Positions 1 through 8,907 are shown, counted from the stretch's first letter. The stretch is DNA of 51,794 nt from an uncultured Geobacter sp. (GCA_903902855.1 CAIUWK010000103.1:1-51794), one strand, 5' to 3'. Program-made: numbers and translations. The notes: generated by a model from the letters alone, not told the origin.

Positions 1-1379
1 CCCAGATATTCTATTTTCTGTCGGATATTGAAGAGGCCGAAGCCGCCGGAACGAGCCTTGCGGGAGTGCGCTTCGGCAAGATCAAAGCCGACGCCGGCGT
101 CCGCCACAATGATGACCAGGTGACGCCCCTCCCGCCTCATCTCCACCTGCACCAGGGAGATCTGGGCATGCTTCACCACATTCACCAGGAGTTCGCGGAT
201 GGACTGGAAGAGCGTGGAGCGGATGTCATACGCCAGGGCTTTCGGCTCGTGGTCATCGCTGAACTCCATCCGAAGGCCGTACTGCTCATGCAGTTCCTCC
301 CCCAGCCATGCCACCGCCGCCTCCAGACCGGCGCCGGCCAGGAGCGGCGGCCGGATCTGGGCCGTCAGCGACCGGGTATCCCGGATGGTCTCATCCAGCA
401 GGTCGCAAATCCCTTCGGCGGTCTTTTCCAGCGCTGGAGAGAGAAGCCTGCGCCCCAGAGCCTCCACCTTCATCCGGGCCAGAACCAGCCGCTGGCTCAC
501 CTGATCATGCAGTTCGGCGGCGATGCGATCCCGTTCCCGCTCTTCCGTCATGGCCAGTTCCTGCCCCATCTCCAGCAACCGCTGTTGCTGCTCAAGAATC
601 TCCTGCTCGATGCGCAACCGCTCCTCGATCTCCCGCAGCAGGCTCGTGTTGATCATGGTCAACTCCGACGTCCGCTCCGTCACCTCCTCTTCCAGTCGCT
701 CGTTCAGGTCGGCCAGCAGCGTATCGCTCTCTTTACGGTCGGTGATGTCGCGCCCCACGGACTGGGTCTCCAGCAGCACTCCCTGTTCGTCAAAGAAACC
801 CCGGTTGATGAACTGAATCCACCGGATGTTGCCGGCGGCGTCATGCACCCGGTTCTCGATGACGACAACCCGGTTGGCCGGGGAGAGCTGTTGAAGCGCA
901 CTTTCAATACGAGGCAGATCCTCGTCAATTGCCTGCGGCAGCCAGCTCCTCCCCAGCAACTCGTCGTGGGACTTGCCGAAGAAGCGACAAAAGACCTCGT
1001 TGACAAAGGTGTAAGTGCCGTCCGGGAGAAACCGGGCGATCATCTCGGTCTGGTCTTCCACCACGGTGCGGTACCGCTCTTCACTGAAGTGCAGCGCCCC
1101 AAGGTTCCGGGCCAACTGCTCCGTCAGCTCCGCCACGCGCCGTTCCCGCTCTACCCGGCAGTCATCCGTGGCCATCGTTGCCGGGTCTCCGGGAACAGGG
1201 GGAAAGAGCTCAAACAAGGGGCGCCCCACAATCTCGCCCCGTTTTTTCCCGGTGGCGGTCAGATAGGCGTCGGTCACCGCCACAATAGTGAAACGGGGAG
1301 CATCAGGCGCCAGCACGAAAAAAGATCCCGGGCATTCCGCCAGGAGCTGCTGAAAATCAGGAAGCAATTCGCTTTTCAT
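1..1379 (-). CDS. PAS-domain sensor histidine kinase, NarX/DegS (HisKA_3) type, C-terminus beyond window
   Basis: The frame opens at ATG 1379, with AGGAT upstream, and stays open to the window edge (about 459 residues). Residues 1-65 look like a first PAS-like segment. Residues 100-215 form a PAS/PAC unit ending VGRDITDRK, followed by a coiled coil (216-280). The phosphoacceptor motif ERDRIAAELHDQ places His291 in the short H-box typical of HisKA_3 kinases. The ATPase N-box (ELLVNVVKHA, about 397-405), G1 box (DAGVGF, about 427-432) and the start of the G2 box (GGFGLFNI) are present. No transmembrane segment is seen, so it is probably a cytosolic sensor. The partner is probably a LuxR-type regulator beyond the left edge. 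Family assignment is firm; the signal is unknown. Confidence 0.9.
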   Translation of the reverse strand, partial: MKSELLPDFQQLLAECPGSFFVLAPDAPRFTIVAVTDAYLTATGKKRGEIVGRPLFELFPPVPGDPATMATDDCRVERERRVAELTEQLARNLGALHFSEERYRTVVEDQTEMIARFLPDGTYTFVNEVFCRFFGKSHDELLGRSWLPQAIDEDLPRIESALQQLSPANRVVVIENRVHDAAGNIRWIQFINRGFFDEQGVLLETQSVGRDITDRKESDTLLADLNERLEEEVTERTSELTMINTSLLREIEERLRIEQEILEQQQRLLEMGQELAMTEERERDRIAAELHDQVSQRLVLARMKVEALGRRLLSPALEKTAEGICDLLDETIRDTRSLTAQIRPPLLAGAGLEAAVAWLGEELHEQYGLRMEFSDDHEPKALAYDIRSTLFQSIRELLVNVVKHAQISLVQVEMRREGRHLVIIVADAGVGFDLAEAHSRKARSGGFGLFNIRQKIEYL

Positions 1380-1430
1380 CTTTATCCTATATCCTTCGCT
1401 CTTGATGCCTTCGCAAAATCTACGAAAACA

Positions 1431-1512
1431 ACCTTGCATGTCATTTCGACCAACGGGAGAAATCTGAATATTTCAAGACACGACAAGATCCCTCTCTATC
1501 GTTCGGGATGAC
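1431..1512. repeat. Interspersed intergenic repeat copy
   Basis: This stretch lies between the kinase start and the mntH 3' end. It contains GATCCCTCTCTATCGTTCGG followed by GATGACA. An inverted, slightly diverged copy is at 47672-47715. The pair indicates a dispersed non-coding repeat; copy number elsewhere cannot be seen here. Confidence 0.6.
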
Positions 1513-1540
1513 AAAAAGCACCCATGTCGATTCATCACCC

Positions 1541-1561
1541 TTCAGCCTTCAGCCTTCAGCC
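1541..1561. repeat. Three 7-bp repeats (TTCAGCC) abutting the mntH stop
   Basis: Three perfect TTCAGCC units lie directly after the mntH stop codon. On the minus strand they read GGCTGAA. Because the period is 7, the TGA inside the unit appears in all three frames. The same unit forms the larger array at 47560-47615. Confidence 0.8.
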
Positions 1562-2779
1562 TTACAAAAGACTCACCAGAAGCATCACGTTAAGGCCGAT
1601 GACGATGGCGGCCACGATCCAGAGGGCGATCTTTTCCGGGAGGGGGTTGGCGTAGCGCCCCATAACCTTGGGGGAGGAGGTAAGGATGATCTGGGTCACG
1701 ATGGTCACCGGAAGCTGCACGCTCAGGAGCATCTGGGAGATGATGAGCCCCCTGAAAGGATCGCCGATGGTGAAGATGAGGAGGGTGGCCACGACGATGG
1801 TCAGACCGGCGCCGACTATGGTGTACCGGTCACGGATGTCGTACTCCCGGCCGAAAATCCCGGCGAAGATGCTGCCGCCGGCCATGCCGGCGGTGATGCT
1901 GGAGGAGAGACCGGCAAAGAGGAGGGCCACCCCGAAGATGAGCGCCGCGCCATCCCCCACCAGCGGCTTGAGCATCTGCTGAGCCTGCCCCAGTTCATCC
2001 ACCCTGGCTCCATTGCGGAAAAAGGTGGCAGCCGCCAGGATGATCATGGCGCTGTTGATGGCCCACCCCACCGCCATGGAGGTGGCGGTGTCCAGGATCT
2101 CGTAGTTCAGCTGTTGCCGGATGATCCGGTCGTCCTCCCGGTTCCAGTGGCGGCTCTGGATCACCTCCGAGTGGAGGAAAAGGTTATGGGGCATCACCAC
2201 CGCCCCCAGCACGCTCATGATGATCAGCATGGAACCTGAGGGGAAAACCGGTGTCACCCACCCCGAAAGCGCCTTGTCCCACGCCACCGGCATGAGATTC
2301 AGTTCGTAGAGAAAGGAAAGACCGATGATGGAGACGAACCCGATGATGAGCTTCTCGATACGGCTATAGGCGTTGGTGAAGAGGAGGAGGAGCGCCGACA
2401 GCCCCATGATGACCGACCCGACCATGAGCGGGATACGAAAGATAAGCTGCAGGGCGATCCCCCCTCCCAGGATCTCCGCCAAGGCCGTGGCGATGGCGGC
2501 CAGCACCGCCGTGACCAGGACCGGCCGAGAGACCCCCTTGGGGAGATGGGCGGTGGTGGCCTCGGAGAGACAGAGGCCGGTGACGATCCCCAAGTGGGCG
2601 GCGTTATGCTGCAGGAGGATCAGCATCAGGGTGGAGAGGGTAACCATCCAGAGGAGCGAATAGCCGTAGGTGGAACCGGCGGCCACATTGGAGGCCCAGT
2701 TGCCGGGGTCGATGAACCCCACGGTGACCAGAAGGCCCGGGCCGATGTAGGTGAGGATGTTGCGGATCCGGTTGATCAT
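1562..2779 (-). CDS. mntH: Nramp-family divalent metal transporter
   Basis: This 405-aa multi-pass membrane protein belongs to the Nramp family, which imports Mn2+ or Fe2+ with protons. The two metal-site signatures are visible: DPGN at residues 24-27 in TM1 and MPHN at 196-199 in TM6. The length and about eleven hydrophobic segments fit the family. ATG 2779 follows GGGAGACGGC. It is the last gene of the cytochrome oxidase run, 49 bp after the lipoprotein gene. Co-transcription is plausible but unproven. Whether Mn or Fe is the main substrate cannot be decided from sequence, so the symbol is by family. Confidence 0.88.
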   Translation of the reverse strand: MINRIRNILTYIGPGLLVTVGFIDPGNWASNVAAGSTYGYSLLWMVTLSTLMLILLQHNAAHLGIVTGLCLSEATTAHLPKGVSRPVLVTAVLAAIATALAEILGGGIALQLIFRIPLMVGSVIMGLSALLLLFTNAYSRIEKLIIGFVSIIGLSFLYELNLMPVAWDKALSGWVTPVFPSGSMLIIMSVLGAVVMPHNLFLHSEVIQSRHWNREDDRIIRQQLNYEILDTATSMAVGWAINSAMIILAAATFFRNGARVDELGQAQQMLKPLVGDGAALIFGVALLFAGLSSSITAGMAGGSIFAGIFGREYDIRDRYTIVGAGLTIVVATLLIFTIGDPFRGLIISQMLLSVQLPVTIVTQIILTSSPKVMGRYANPLPEKIALWIVAAIVIGLNVMLLVSLL

Positions 2780-2828
2780 GCCGTCTCCCGGCGCCAGTAT
2801 ACCATCACACCCCTCCCGGAGTTGAGCT

Positions 2829-3332
2829 CTATTTCGGGCCGTCCGCCGAACTCGTGAGGAGATACTTCCTCAGAGAATTCACCAGCAGGTCAAAGCTCTT
2901 CCTGGCGCCGGCAAGGTCAGCCTGAACCACGGAAAAAGTCCCACCCTGAGTGAAGTAAGTGGCGGTGCTATAGGTTCTAGGCACCACCACCGACTGCAAT
3001 TCGAAGGAAATGGTAAGCGCATCTTCATAGACCGTCTCCCGTGCCAGATAGGTCAGATCGCCGACTCCGGTGAGGTTTGCCGTGGAAAGAGGCCTGGCCA
3101 TTCTGCCGGCGCACTCCAGGGTCCACTTCGTCCGGTCAGCATGGACAACGGTGGCCTCCTCGGCCACATTCCGCTTCAGCCATTCCCGGGAAAGGTCGAA
3201 CAGCTGATCCCGGTGCATCCCGTCCAGAGAAATGGTCCGCTCATAGTACCGTTCATGCTTCATGAGAGGAGTAGAGGAGACACAACCGGTCACCATGACC
3301 ATCAGGGCAATCACCATCATACGGAGTATCAT
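2829..3332 (-). CDS. Putative lipoprotein of unknown function
   Basis: This 167-aa product starts with a hydrophobic signal ending in a lipobox-like VTGC, with Cys17 as the predicted lipidated residue. The mature part begins with a conserved-looking DGMHRDQLFDLSREW stretch, weakly reminiscent of TBP-like DUF4468 domains. I cannot confirm that link. ATG 3332 follows GGGAGGCTTC. It lies 36 bp downstream of ctaB and 49 bp upstream of mntH in the same orientation, so it probably belongs to the oxidase operon. No catalytic motif was seen. Confidence 0.7.
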   Translation of the reverse strand: MILRMMVIALMVMVTGCVSSTPLMKHERYYERTISLDGMHRDQLFDLSREWLKRNVAEEATVVHADRTKWTLECAGRMARPLSTANLTGVGDLTYLARETVYEDALTISFELQSVVVPRTYSTATYFTQGGTFSVVQADLAGARKSFDLLVNSLRKYLLTSSADGPK

Positions 3333-3368
3333 GAAGCCTCCCTCTCCCGCTCCGTCTGCTCCCGATCC

Positions 3369-4193
3369 TCACTGTTTCTGGATAAAGATGATCAGGGTCA
3401 GCAGAGCCGGAAAAAAGTTGAGATAGGAAAAAAAAGCGGATTCACACCGGAACCCGGCAACAAAGAGCAGCGGCAAGGCGCCCGCGGCGTACCAGGGGGC
3501 GAGCCGGGGTTCGACTATCCCCACTGCCGGCAGGAGCATGGCGGCGGCCACCAGGGCCACCCCCCAGATACGGAAGCCGTTGGGGGAGACGCTCCCCCTC
3601 CCCCCCAGGGGAAAGAGCGGAATCCCGGCTCTCCGGTAATCGTCTTCATGGCGGCGCTGAAAAAGCCGAAAATGAGGAATCTGCCAGAGATAGAGGAGCG
3701 CGGCAAAGAGGATGACCCGATAATCCAGAGGCCTTCCCCCGGCCACGCACCACCCCATGAGTGGCGGTAACGCTCCGCAGACGGCCCCCAGGGGGAGGGC
3801 AAAGGGGGTCCGGCGCTTGAGCGGGGTGTAAAGAGCCAGATACCAGACCACGGCGATCCCCCCCAGGAGAGTGGGAAGCACTCCACCACAGCTGAAGAGG
3901 AGGAGTAATCCCGCCAGCAGGCAGAGAGCGCCCAGTATCGACACCGCGACCGGCGTCAGCTCCCCCCGGGGGAGGGGGCGTGAGCAGGTACGGGTCATGA
4001 GCAGATCAAGATCCCGCTCCAGCAGCTGATTGAGGGCCGAGCACCCTGCCGCAAGAAGCGTCACCCCGGCCACCACAGCCGCAAGGGGGGAAGTCTCCAC
4101 GGCCGCCGGAAAGAGGAGATACCCCCCTGCTCCGGCGATGCCGTTCACCAGCGCCAGCCGGGGGCGAAAGAGCCGGGAGAGCGGTCGTATCAC
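3369..4193 (-). CDS. ctaB: Protohaem IX farnesyltransferase (haem O synthase)
   Basis: This 274-aa UbiA-superfamily membrane prenyltransferase converts haem B to haem O, the first step toward the haem A/O of the neighbouring oxidase. The first Asp-rich prenyl-diphosphate motif is visible at about residues 55-73 (NQLLERDLDLLMTRTCSRP). Many hydrophobic helices follow. The GTG start at 4193 overlaps the coxB stop as GTGA, which suggests translational coupling. No haem A synthase (CtaA) gene is present in the window. Confidence 0.9.
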   Translation of the reverse strand: MIRPLSRLFRPRLALVNGIAGAGGYLLFPAAVETSPLAAVVAGVTLLAAGCSALNQLLERDLDLLMTRTCSRPLPRGELTPVAVSILGALCLLAGLLLLFSCGGVLPTLLGGIAVVWYLALYTPLKRRTPFALPLGAVCGALPPLMGWCVAGGRPLDYRVILFAALLYLWQIPHFRLFQRRHEDDYRRAGIPLFPLGGRGSVSPNGFRIWGVALVAAAMLLPAVGIVEPRLAPWYAAGALPLLFVAGFRCESAFFSYLNFFPALLTLIIFIQKQ

Positions 4194-5140
4194 TTGCGCT
4201 CCTCGTGCTTGTCGCCGTCCCGCCCGGGCGGGGCCGGGCCGCCGCTCTTGAAGAAGCCGATGATGGTCGTCAGCTCTTCATCCTTGAGGGGAAAGGCCGG
4301 CATGATCGGCGGGAACCCCTTGACGATATCGGCCTTGGGCTCCAGGATGGCCCGTCGGAGATAGGGCACATCCACGAAGAGAGTCCGCTCCGCGCCGGCG
4401 GTGACCACCGTCACGCTCCGTCCCCAGATCCCCTTGAAGGTCGGCCCGATCTTGGGTGATCCGTCCAGGGAGTGACAGCCGAGACAACCGTATTTCTCCA
4501 GCAACTCCTTCCCCGGCTGCTCCCCAGCCGACTCCCGGCGGTTGAGCCAGACATCGAACTCCGCCGGAGGGAGCGCCTCAACGGTGGTGATCATGGCCGA
4601 GTGGCCGGTGCCGCAGTACTGGGAGCAGAAGAGGTCATAGGAGCCGGACTTGGTCGCCATGAACCAGGCATAGTTTTTCATTCCCGGCACCAGATCCCGC
4701 TTGACCCGGAAGGCGGGGAGATAGAAACCGTGCAGAACATCGGTGGCCACCAGATTGACCTTCACCGGTTTCCCCGCCGGGACATAGAGCTTGGGGCTGC
4801 TCTTACCGTTGGCATAGGTAAAGTTCCACGACCACATCCGCGCCGTGGCGGTGACCTCCAGCGCCCCCTTGGGGACGTTGCGCAGCGCCAGGTAGCCGGC
4901 CCAGCCATAGTAGAACATGGCCAGTACCAGGAGGGTGGGGAGCACCGTCCAGATGATCTCCAGCCAGACATTCCCCTCCGCAGTGGAGGTCGGTTCCGGC
5001 GCCCGGGAGCGGTGATAGCGGATCACGAACCAGATCATGGCTCCGGTGATCCCCACCAGGAGGAGCAGACAGGCCCCGAAGATGAACTTGAACACCGGGT
5101 CCACCGCCGCCTGCGTTGTGGTAATCAAATTTGGGTCCAC
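4190..5140 (-). CDS. ctaC: Cytochrome c oxidase subunit II with fused cytochrome c (caa3 type)
   Basis: This 316-aa subunit receives electrons and passes them through CuA to subunit I. Two N-terminal transmembrane helices (about 17-40 and 62-84) precede the cupredoxin domain. CuA ligands are visible: His137 (LHGFYLPAF) and CSQYCGTGHSAM with Cys172, Cys176, His180 and Met183. A cytochrome c domain follows, with CLGCH at 219-223. The usual Glu between the CuA cysteines is Gln174; its ligand there is a backbone carbonyl, so this is probably tolerated. The GTG start at 5140 follows GAGGGGATACC. The haem fusion marks a caa3-type oxidase. Confidence 0.94.
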   Translation of the reverse strand: MDPNLITTTQAAVDPVFKFIFGACLLLLVGITGAMIWFVIRYHRSRAPEPTSTAEGNVWLEIIWTVLPTLLVLAMFYYGWAGYLALRNVPKGALEVTATARMWSWNFTYANGKSSPKLYVPAGKPVKVNLVATDVLHGFYLPAFRVKRDLVPGMKNYAWFMATKSGSYDLFCSQYCGTGHSAMITTVEALPPAEFDVWLNRRESAGEQPGKELLEKYGCLGCHSLDGSPKIGPTFKGIWGRSVTVVTAGAERTLFVDVPYLRRAILEPKADIVKGFPPIMPAFPLKDEELTTIIGFFKSGGPAPPGRDGDKHEERK

Positions 5141-5149
5141 GGTATCCCC

Positions 5150-5434
5150 TCAGCGATAGAGCACGTCGAAAAAGGTGAAGCCGATGAAAATGGCCAGGGT
5201 GACGAGGGTGACGAAGAGGAGTATCCGGAGCAGCCGCTCCTCGTACTTCATATGCATGAACACGGCGATGACCAGTCCCGACTTGACGCAGGCAATGGTC
5301 AGCGCCCCCAGGATCTTGTACGGCCCCAGGTCCAGTCGCGTGACCAGGATCGTCGCCCCGGTGAGGAGCAGGAGCAGCCCCCAGACAGCGGTCAGTTTGG
5401 TGTAGCTTATGATGTGATGAGGCGCTTCGGTCAT
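5150..5434 (-). CDS. Cytochrome c oxidase subunit IV, bacterial type
   Basis: This 94-aa product has three hydrophobic helices and matches the small bacterial subunit IV (CtaF/CyoD-like family), which stabilises the oxidase. The start is placed at ATG 5434 because GGAGGAAGATC lies just upstream. A longer frame to 5467 would begin inside the 50-bp repeat and lacks a ribosome site. It lies 9 bp upstream of ctaC. It is separated from subunit III by about 240 bp of repeat sequence. Confidence 0.85.
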   Translation of the reverse strand: MTEAPHHIISYTKLTAVWGLLLLLTGATILVTRLDLGPYKILGALTIACVKSGLVIAVFMHMKYEERLLRILLFVTLVTLAIFIGFTFFDVLYR

Positions 5435-5450
5435 GATCTTCCTCCAGAAA

Positions 5451-5660
5451 TCCAGGAACTTTTTCACGCAGAGACGCAGAGGCGCAGAGAAAACCTAAAA
5501 TCCAGGAACTTTTTTCACGCAGAGACGCAGAGGCGCAGAGAAAACCTAAAAGGAGTTCTATAACACGAGAAAAACATTATTTTTTAATTAATGCTTTTCT
5601 CTGCGTCTCTGCGTGGCAATGGTTTCAAGCTTTTCTCCGCGTCTCTGCGTCTCTGCGTGA
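5451..5660. repeat. Tandem 50-bp direct repeat plus inverted copies inside the cox operon
   Basis: Two near-identical units (5451-5500 and 5501-5551) each carry TCCAGGAAC and CACGCAGAGACGCAGAG. Two inverted copies of the core, CTCTGCGTCTCTGCGTG and a variant, follow at about 5594-5616 and 5632-5660. The core is a dispersed intergenic repeat that I recognise from many genomes. It splits the subunit III and IV genes and could form a long hairpin in the operon mRNA. Confidence 0.85.
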
Positions 5661-5672
5661 CACGGTTTGCTT

Positions 5673-6275
5673 TCACAGCATCAAATAATAGAGCGGGAAG
5701 ATGAAGATCCAGATCAGATCCACCAGATGCCAGTAGAGAGCGCCGTTCTCCAGGAGGACGAAATCATCACCGGTGACGACCCCGCGCCGGACCTTCACCC
5801 CGATCCAGGCCAGGACCGAACCGCCGATGAGGACGTGAAGTCCGTGGAGACCGGTGCTCAGGTAGTAGAGACCGAAGAAGACCGATTCCCCCGGTGGCCC
5901 CGCGGCCAGTCGGGGAGAGCCGGGATAGATGCCGTGATGAATCTTGGCGCTCCACTCCACGTACTTGATCCCCATGAAGATGACCGCACAGAGGATCGTC
6001 CCCCCCAGCAACCGCAGGGTCAAAAGCCGCCTCCCCTGCTGGATGGCGGTCACCGCCATGGCCACCATGAGGCTGCTGGTAAGGAGCACCATGGTGTTGA
6101 TGGCGCCATAGGGCAAATTCAGCTCATGCCCCCCCGTGGTGAACTCCCGGGGATAGCGATGGAGATAGACGGCATAGAGGATGAAGAGTCCGCCGAAAAG
6201 GATGATTTCGGTGAAGAGAAAGAGCCACATCCCCAGTTTGGCGCCGGCATAATCCTTATGCTCCGGATGACTCAT
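5673..6275 (-). CDS. ctaE: Cytochrome c oxidase subunit III
   Basis: This 200-aa protein with five hydrophobic helices matches the short bacterial subunit III of haem-copper oxidases, which stabilises subunit I and proton uptake. Family-like segments include KLGMWLFLFTEIILFGGLF near the N-terminus and YYLSTGLHGLHVLIG in the middle. Its ATG overlaps the ctaD stop as ATGA, indicating coupling. The 3' side is followed by the repeat block before subunit IV. Confidence 0.92.
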   Translation of the reverse strand: MSHPEHKDYAGAKLGMWLFLFTEIILFGGLFILYAVYLHRYPREFTTGGHELNLPYGAINTMVLLTSSLMVAMAVTAIQQGRRLLTLRLLGGTILCAVIFMGIKYVEWSAKIHHGIYPGSPRLAAGPPGESVFFGLYYLSTGLHGLHVLIGGSVLAWIGVKVRRGVVTGDDFVLLENGALYWHLVDLIWIFIFPLYYLML

Positions 6276-7897
6276 GGGGTCCCTGCCTTGGAAAAGTCAT
6301 AAGGACCATGAGTCACCACCGGCTCTTCCGGAAAATTTTCCGTGGGAGGGGGAGACGGGATGGTCCACTCCAGGGTGGCCCCGCCCCAGGGGTTGTTCCC
6401 CACCGGCTCCCCCTTACGCAGACCGCGGATGAGGTTCACCAGCATCAGCACCAGCCCCACCGCCAAGATCCAACTCCCCACCGTGGAAACCAGATTCAAG
6501 GGGGCGAACTCGGGGAGATAGTCGTAATAGCGCCTCGGCATCCCCTTCATCCCCAAGACCATCATGGAGAAATAGGTGATATTGAACCCCACGAACATGA
6601 GCCCCCAGGCGATGAGGGCCGGCTTCTCCGCATATCTTCGGCCGTAGAATTTGGGGAGCCAGTAGTGCATGGCCCCGAACAGGGCGAACCCCGAGCCGCC
6701 GAAAATGACGTAATGAAAATGCCCCACCACAAAGTGGGTGTCGTGGACATGGATGTCCGTGGCCGCAGCCCCTAGGATCAGACCGGTGAGCCCGCCAATG
6801 GAGAAGAGGAGGATGAAGGAGAGGGCGTAGAGCATGGGGGCTTCCAGGGAGATGGAGCCGCGATAGAGGGTGGAGACCCAGTTGAAGACCTTGATGGCCG
6901 AGGGGATGGCCACGACGAAGGTGAGGAAGGAGAAGACGAGGATCGCCCTGTCGCTCATGCCGCTGGTGAACATGTGATGTCCCCAGACCAGGGAACCGGC
7001 AGCGGCGATGGCGATGCTGGAAAAGGCGATCATCTTGTAGCCGAAGACCGGCTTGCGGGAGAAGACCGGGATAATCTCCGAGATCACCCCCATGGCCGGG
7101 AGGATCATGATATAGACCGCCGGGTGGGAATAGATCCAGAAGAGATGCTGGTACATCACCGGGTCCCCCCCCTTCATGGGATCGAAAAGCCCCACCCCCA
7201 GCACCCGTTCGGCGATGATGAGAACCAGGGTGATCCCCAGGATGGGGGTGGCCAGGATCTGCACCCAGGCGGTGGCATAGAGCGACCAGACAAAGAGAGG
7301 AAGCCGGTCCCAGCTCATCCCCGGCGCCCGGAGACGGTGGATGGTGGTGACGAAGTTGACCCCGGTGACGATGGAGGAGAAGCCGACGATGAAGACACCG
7401 AAGACCGCCAGAGAGACGTTGGTCCCCGTGCGGGCGCTGAAGGGGACGTAGAAGGTCCACCCCGTGTCCGGGGGGCCGCCGCCGGTGAAGAGCGAGATGA
7501 TGATGACCGCGGCCCCCATCATGTAGAGCCACCAGGAAAAGAGGTTGAGACGGGGAAAGGAGACGTCCCGGGCACCGATCTGGATCGGCATCACCAGATT
7601 GCCGAAGGCGCCGGGGAAGCCGGGGATGATGAAGAGAAAGACCATGATCGCCCCATGCACCGTGAAGAGGGCGTTGTAGGTCTCTGGGCCCATGATGGTC
7701 CGTCCCGGCGCCATCAGTTCGATCCGGAGGAGTAACCCCAGCAGCACCGCGGTGAGGAAGAACCCCAGCACCGACCAGAAGTAGAGGAGGCCGATCCGCT
7801 TGTGATCCGTGGAAAAGATCCAGGAGGTGATCCCGGTTTTGCCGGTATCGTTCCAGAAGCTGGTAAAGACCGCAGGGGGGTGGTCGGACGGGTTCAT
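6272..7897 (-). CDS. ctaD: Cytochrome c oxidase subunit I, haem-copper A2 type
   Basis: This 541-aa catalytic subunit reduces O2 at a haem/CuB centre. The HVHDTHFVVGHFHY segment carries CuB and haem ligands. Helix VI reads FWIYSHPAVYIM: the cross-linked His-Tyr pair is present, but the D-channel Glu of A1 enzymes (HPEVY) is replaced by a YSHPAVY motif. That replacement is the known signature of A2-type caa3 oxidases. The start overlaps the SCO1 stop (TAATG). The subunit order I-III-IV-II is unusual; many operons start with subunit II. Function is firm; subtype comes from the visible motif. Confidence 0.95.
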   Translation of the reverse strand: MNPSDHPPAVFTSFWNDTGKTGITSWIFSTDHKRIGLLYFWSVLGFFLTAVLLGLLLRIELMAPGRTIMGPETYNALFTVHGAIMVFLFIIPGFPGAFGNLVMPIQIGARDVSFPRLNLFSWWLYMMGAAVIIISLFTGGGPPDTGWTFYVPFSARTGTNVSLAVFGVFIVGFSSIVTGVNFVTTIHRLRAPGMSWDRLPLFVWSLYATAWVQILATPILGITLVLIIAERVLGVGLFDPMKGGDPVMYQHLFWIYSHPAVYIMILPAMGVISEIIPVFSRKPVFGYKMIAFSSIAIAAAGSLVWGHHMFTSGMSDRAILVFSFLTFVVAIPSAIKVFNWVSTLYRGSISLEAPMLYALSFILLFSIGGLTGLILGAAATDIHVHDTHFVVGHFHYVIFGGSGFALFGAMHYWLPKFYGRRYAEKPALIAWGLMFVGFNITYFSMMVLGMKGMPRRYYDYLPEFAPLNLVSTVGSWILAVGLVLMLVNLIRGLRKGEPVGNNPWGGATLEWTIPSPPPTENFPEEPVVTHGPYDFSKAGTP

Positions 7898-8733
7898 TAT
7901 TCCCTCGCTGGAGGACGCCGGGCTTTCCTGCCGGTGAGGATCAGAAAGGCGAGAAACGTGCCGGCGCAGATGATAACCGCTGTCGCGCTCACCCGCAACA
8001 GGTTAAAGACGTAACTTTTTTTCTCCGGGTCGAAGGTGAAGCAGTACCCCACCATCTTCCTGATACTCTTCCCGACCTTCCCCTGCTGGGCCTCCATGAA
8101 GGCCAAGGTCAGATCCTTGGGGAGAAAGGTCGTCCCGTAGAGGTAGCGAACCAGGGTGCCGTCACCGGTGACGATGAAACTGGCCACGGGATGGACAAAA
8201 TCCCGCCCCTTCTTGAAGAACCGGTATCCGGCGGCATCGGTGAGCCGGTGAATGTTCCGGCTGTCACCCACCAGAAAGCGCCATCCCCCGGTGGGGAAAG
8301 GGAAATCCATGGCGGTGAGGTAGGTTTTCTGAAAGCGGAGCGCCAGATCCGGACTCTCGCTCTCATCGAAACTGATGGAGATGATCCGATACTCCTCACC
8401 GGGCTTCAGCTTCACCCCCGGCAAGGCCAGGGCCAGCCCCTGCTGAAGAAAGTTGCAGATATTGGTGCAGCGGTAATAGACAGGGAGAATAATCGTCGGC
8501 CCGGTGATCAGCTCCCCCAAACGGACACTCCGGCCGCTCTCATCGCGGAAAGTGCTCTCCAGCGGGATCTTTGCTCCCAGATGTTCGGTAATTCCCACGG
8601 CCTCCCCCTCCTGGGGGGTCAGGGGGAGGACGGAATGATGGTGCTCATGGGGCGCGGCGTCATCCCCGGTCCCCCCCTGACAGGGGGAGAGGAGCCCGAG
8701 GAGGAGGAGCCAAGGGAGTAATGTCGTCTTCAA
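7897..8733 (-). CDS. SCO1/SenC-type copper chaperone for cytochrome oxidase
   Basis: This 278-aa thioredoxin-fold protein delivers copper to the CuA site. The copper-binding CxxxC is Cys89-Cys93 (RCTNICN), with the third ligand His181 (DFVHPVASF). An N-terminal signal peptide and a C-terminal transmembrane helix (about 246-268) anchor it outside the membrane. A His-rich HEHHH at 29-33 may also bind metal. The start codon is TTG at 8733, with GGGG unusually close to it; no better ATG exists upstream. It heads the oxidase operon. Confidence 0.9.
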   Translation of the reverse strand: MKTTLLPWLLLLGLLSPCQGGTGDDAAPHEHHHSVLPLTPQEGEAVGITEHLGAKIPLESTFRDESGRSVRLGELITGPTIILPVYYRCTNICNFLQQGLALALPGVKLKPGEEYRIISISFDESESPDLALRFQKTYLTAMDFPFPTGGWRFLVGDSRNIHRLTDAAGYRFFKKGRDFVHPVASFIVTGDGTLVRYLYGTTFLPKDLTLAFMEAQQGKVGKSIRKMVGYCFTFDPEKKSYVFNLLRVSATAVIICAGTFLAFLILTGRKARRPPARE

Positions 8734-8819
8734 GCCCCAATAAAGTTTTTTGATGGTCTTTTCCTTTGCGTCCCCGACCTCTTTGCGGTAAAGAGGTTCC
8801 AGCTTTTCGCCCTGCCTGC

Positions 8820-8848
8820 TTGCGCTCTTTGCAAAATTACCCTATCAT
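8820..8848 (+). promoter_or_regulatory. Candidate sigma70 promoter for nudC
   Basis: TTGCGC (8820-8825) and TATCAT (8843-8848) are separated by 17 bp, about 60 bp before the chosen nudC start. The match is reasonable but unsupported by other data. Confidence 0.4.
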
Positions 8849-8907
8849 TAACACCCATGGATTTCAAGGCCATAACCCGGTCAACCTTACCTGGAGCGGA
8901 ACCGATC

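Noticed and set aside
66..1511. Long plus-strand open frame over the kinase
   Set aside because: It is antisense to the clear PAS/HisKA_3 kinase, has no domain, and its end translates the 1431-1512 repeat.
4472..5563. Plus-strand frame across subunits II and IV
   Set aside because: It is antisense to firm oxidase genes and ends in the repeat-derived HAETQRRRE-type sequence typical of spurious frames.
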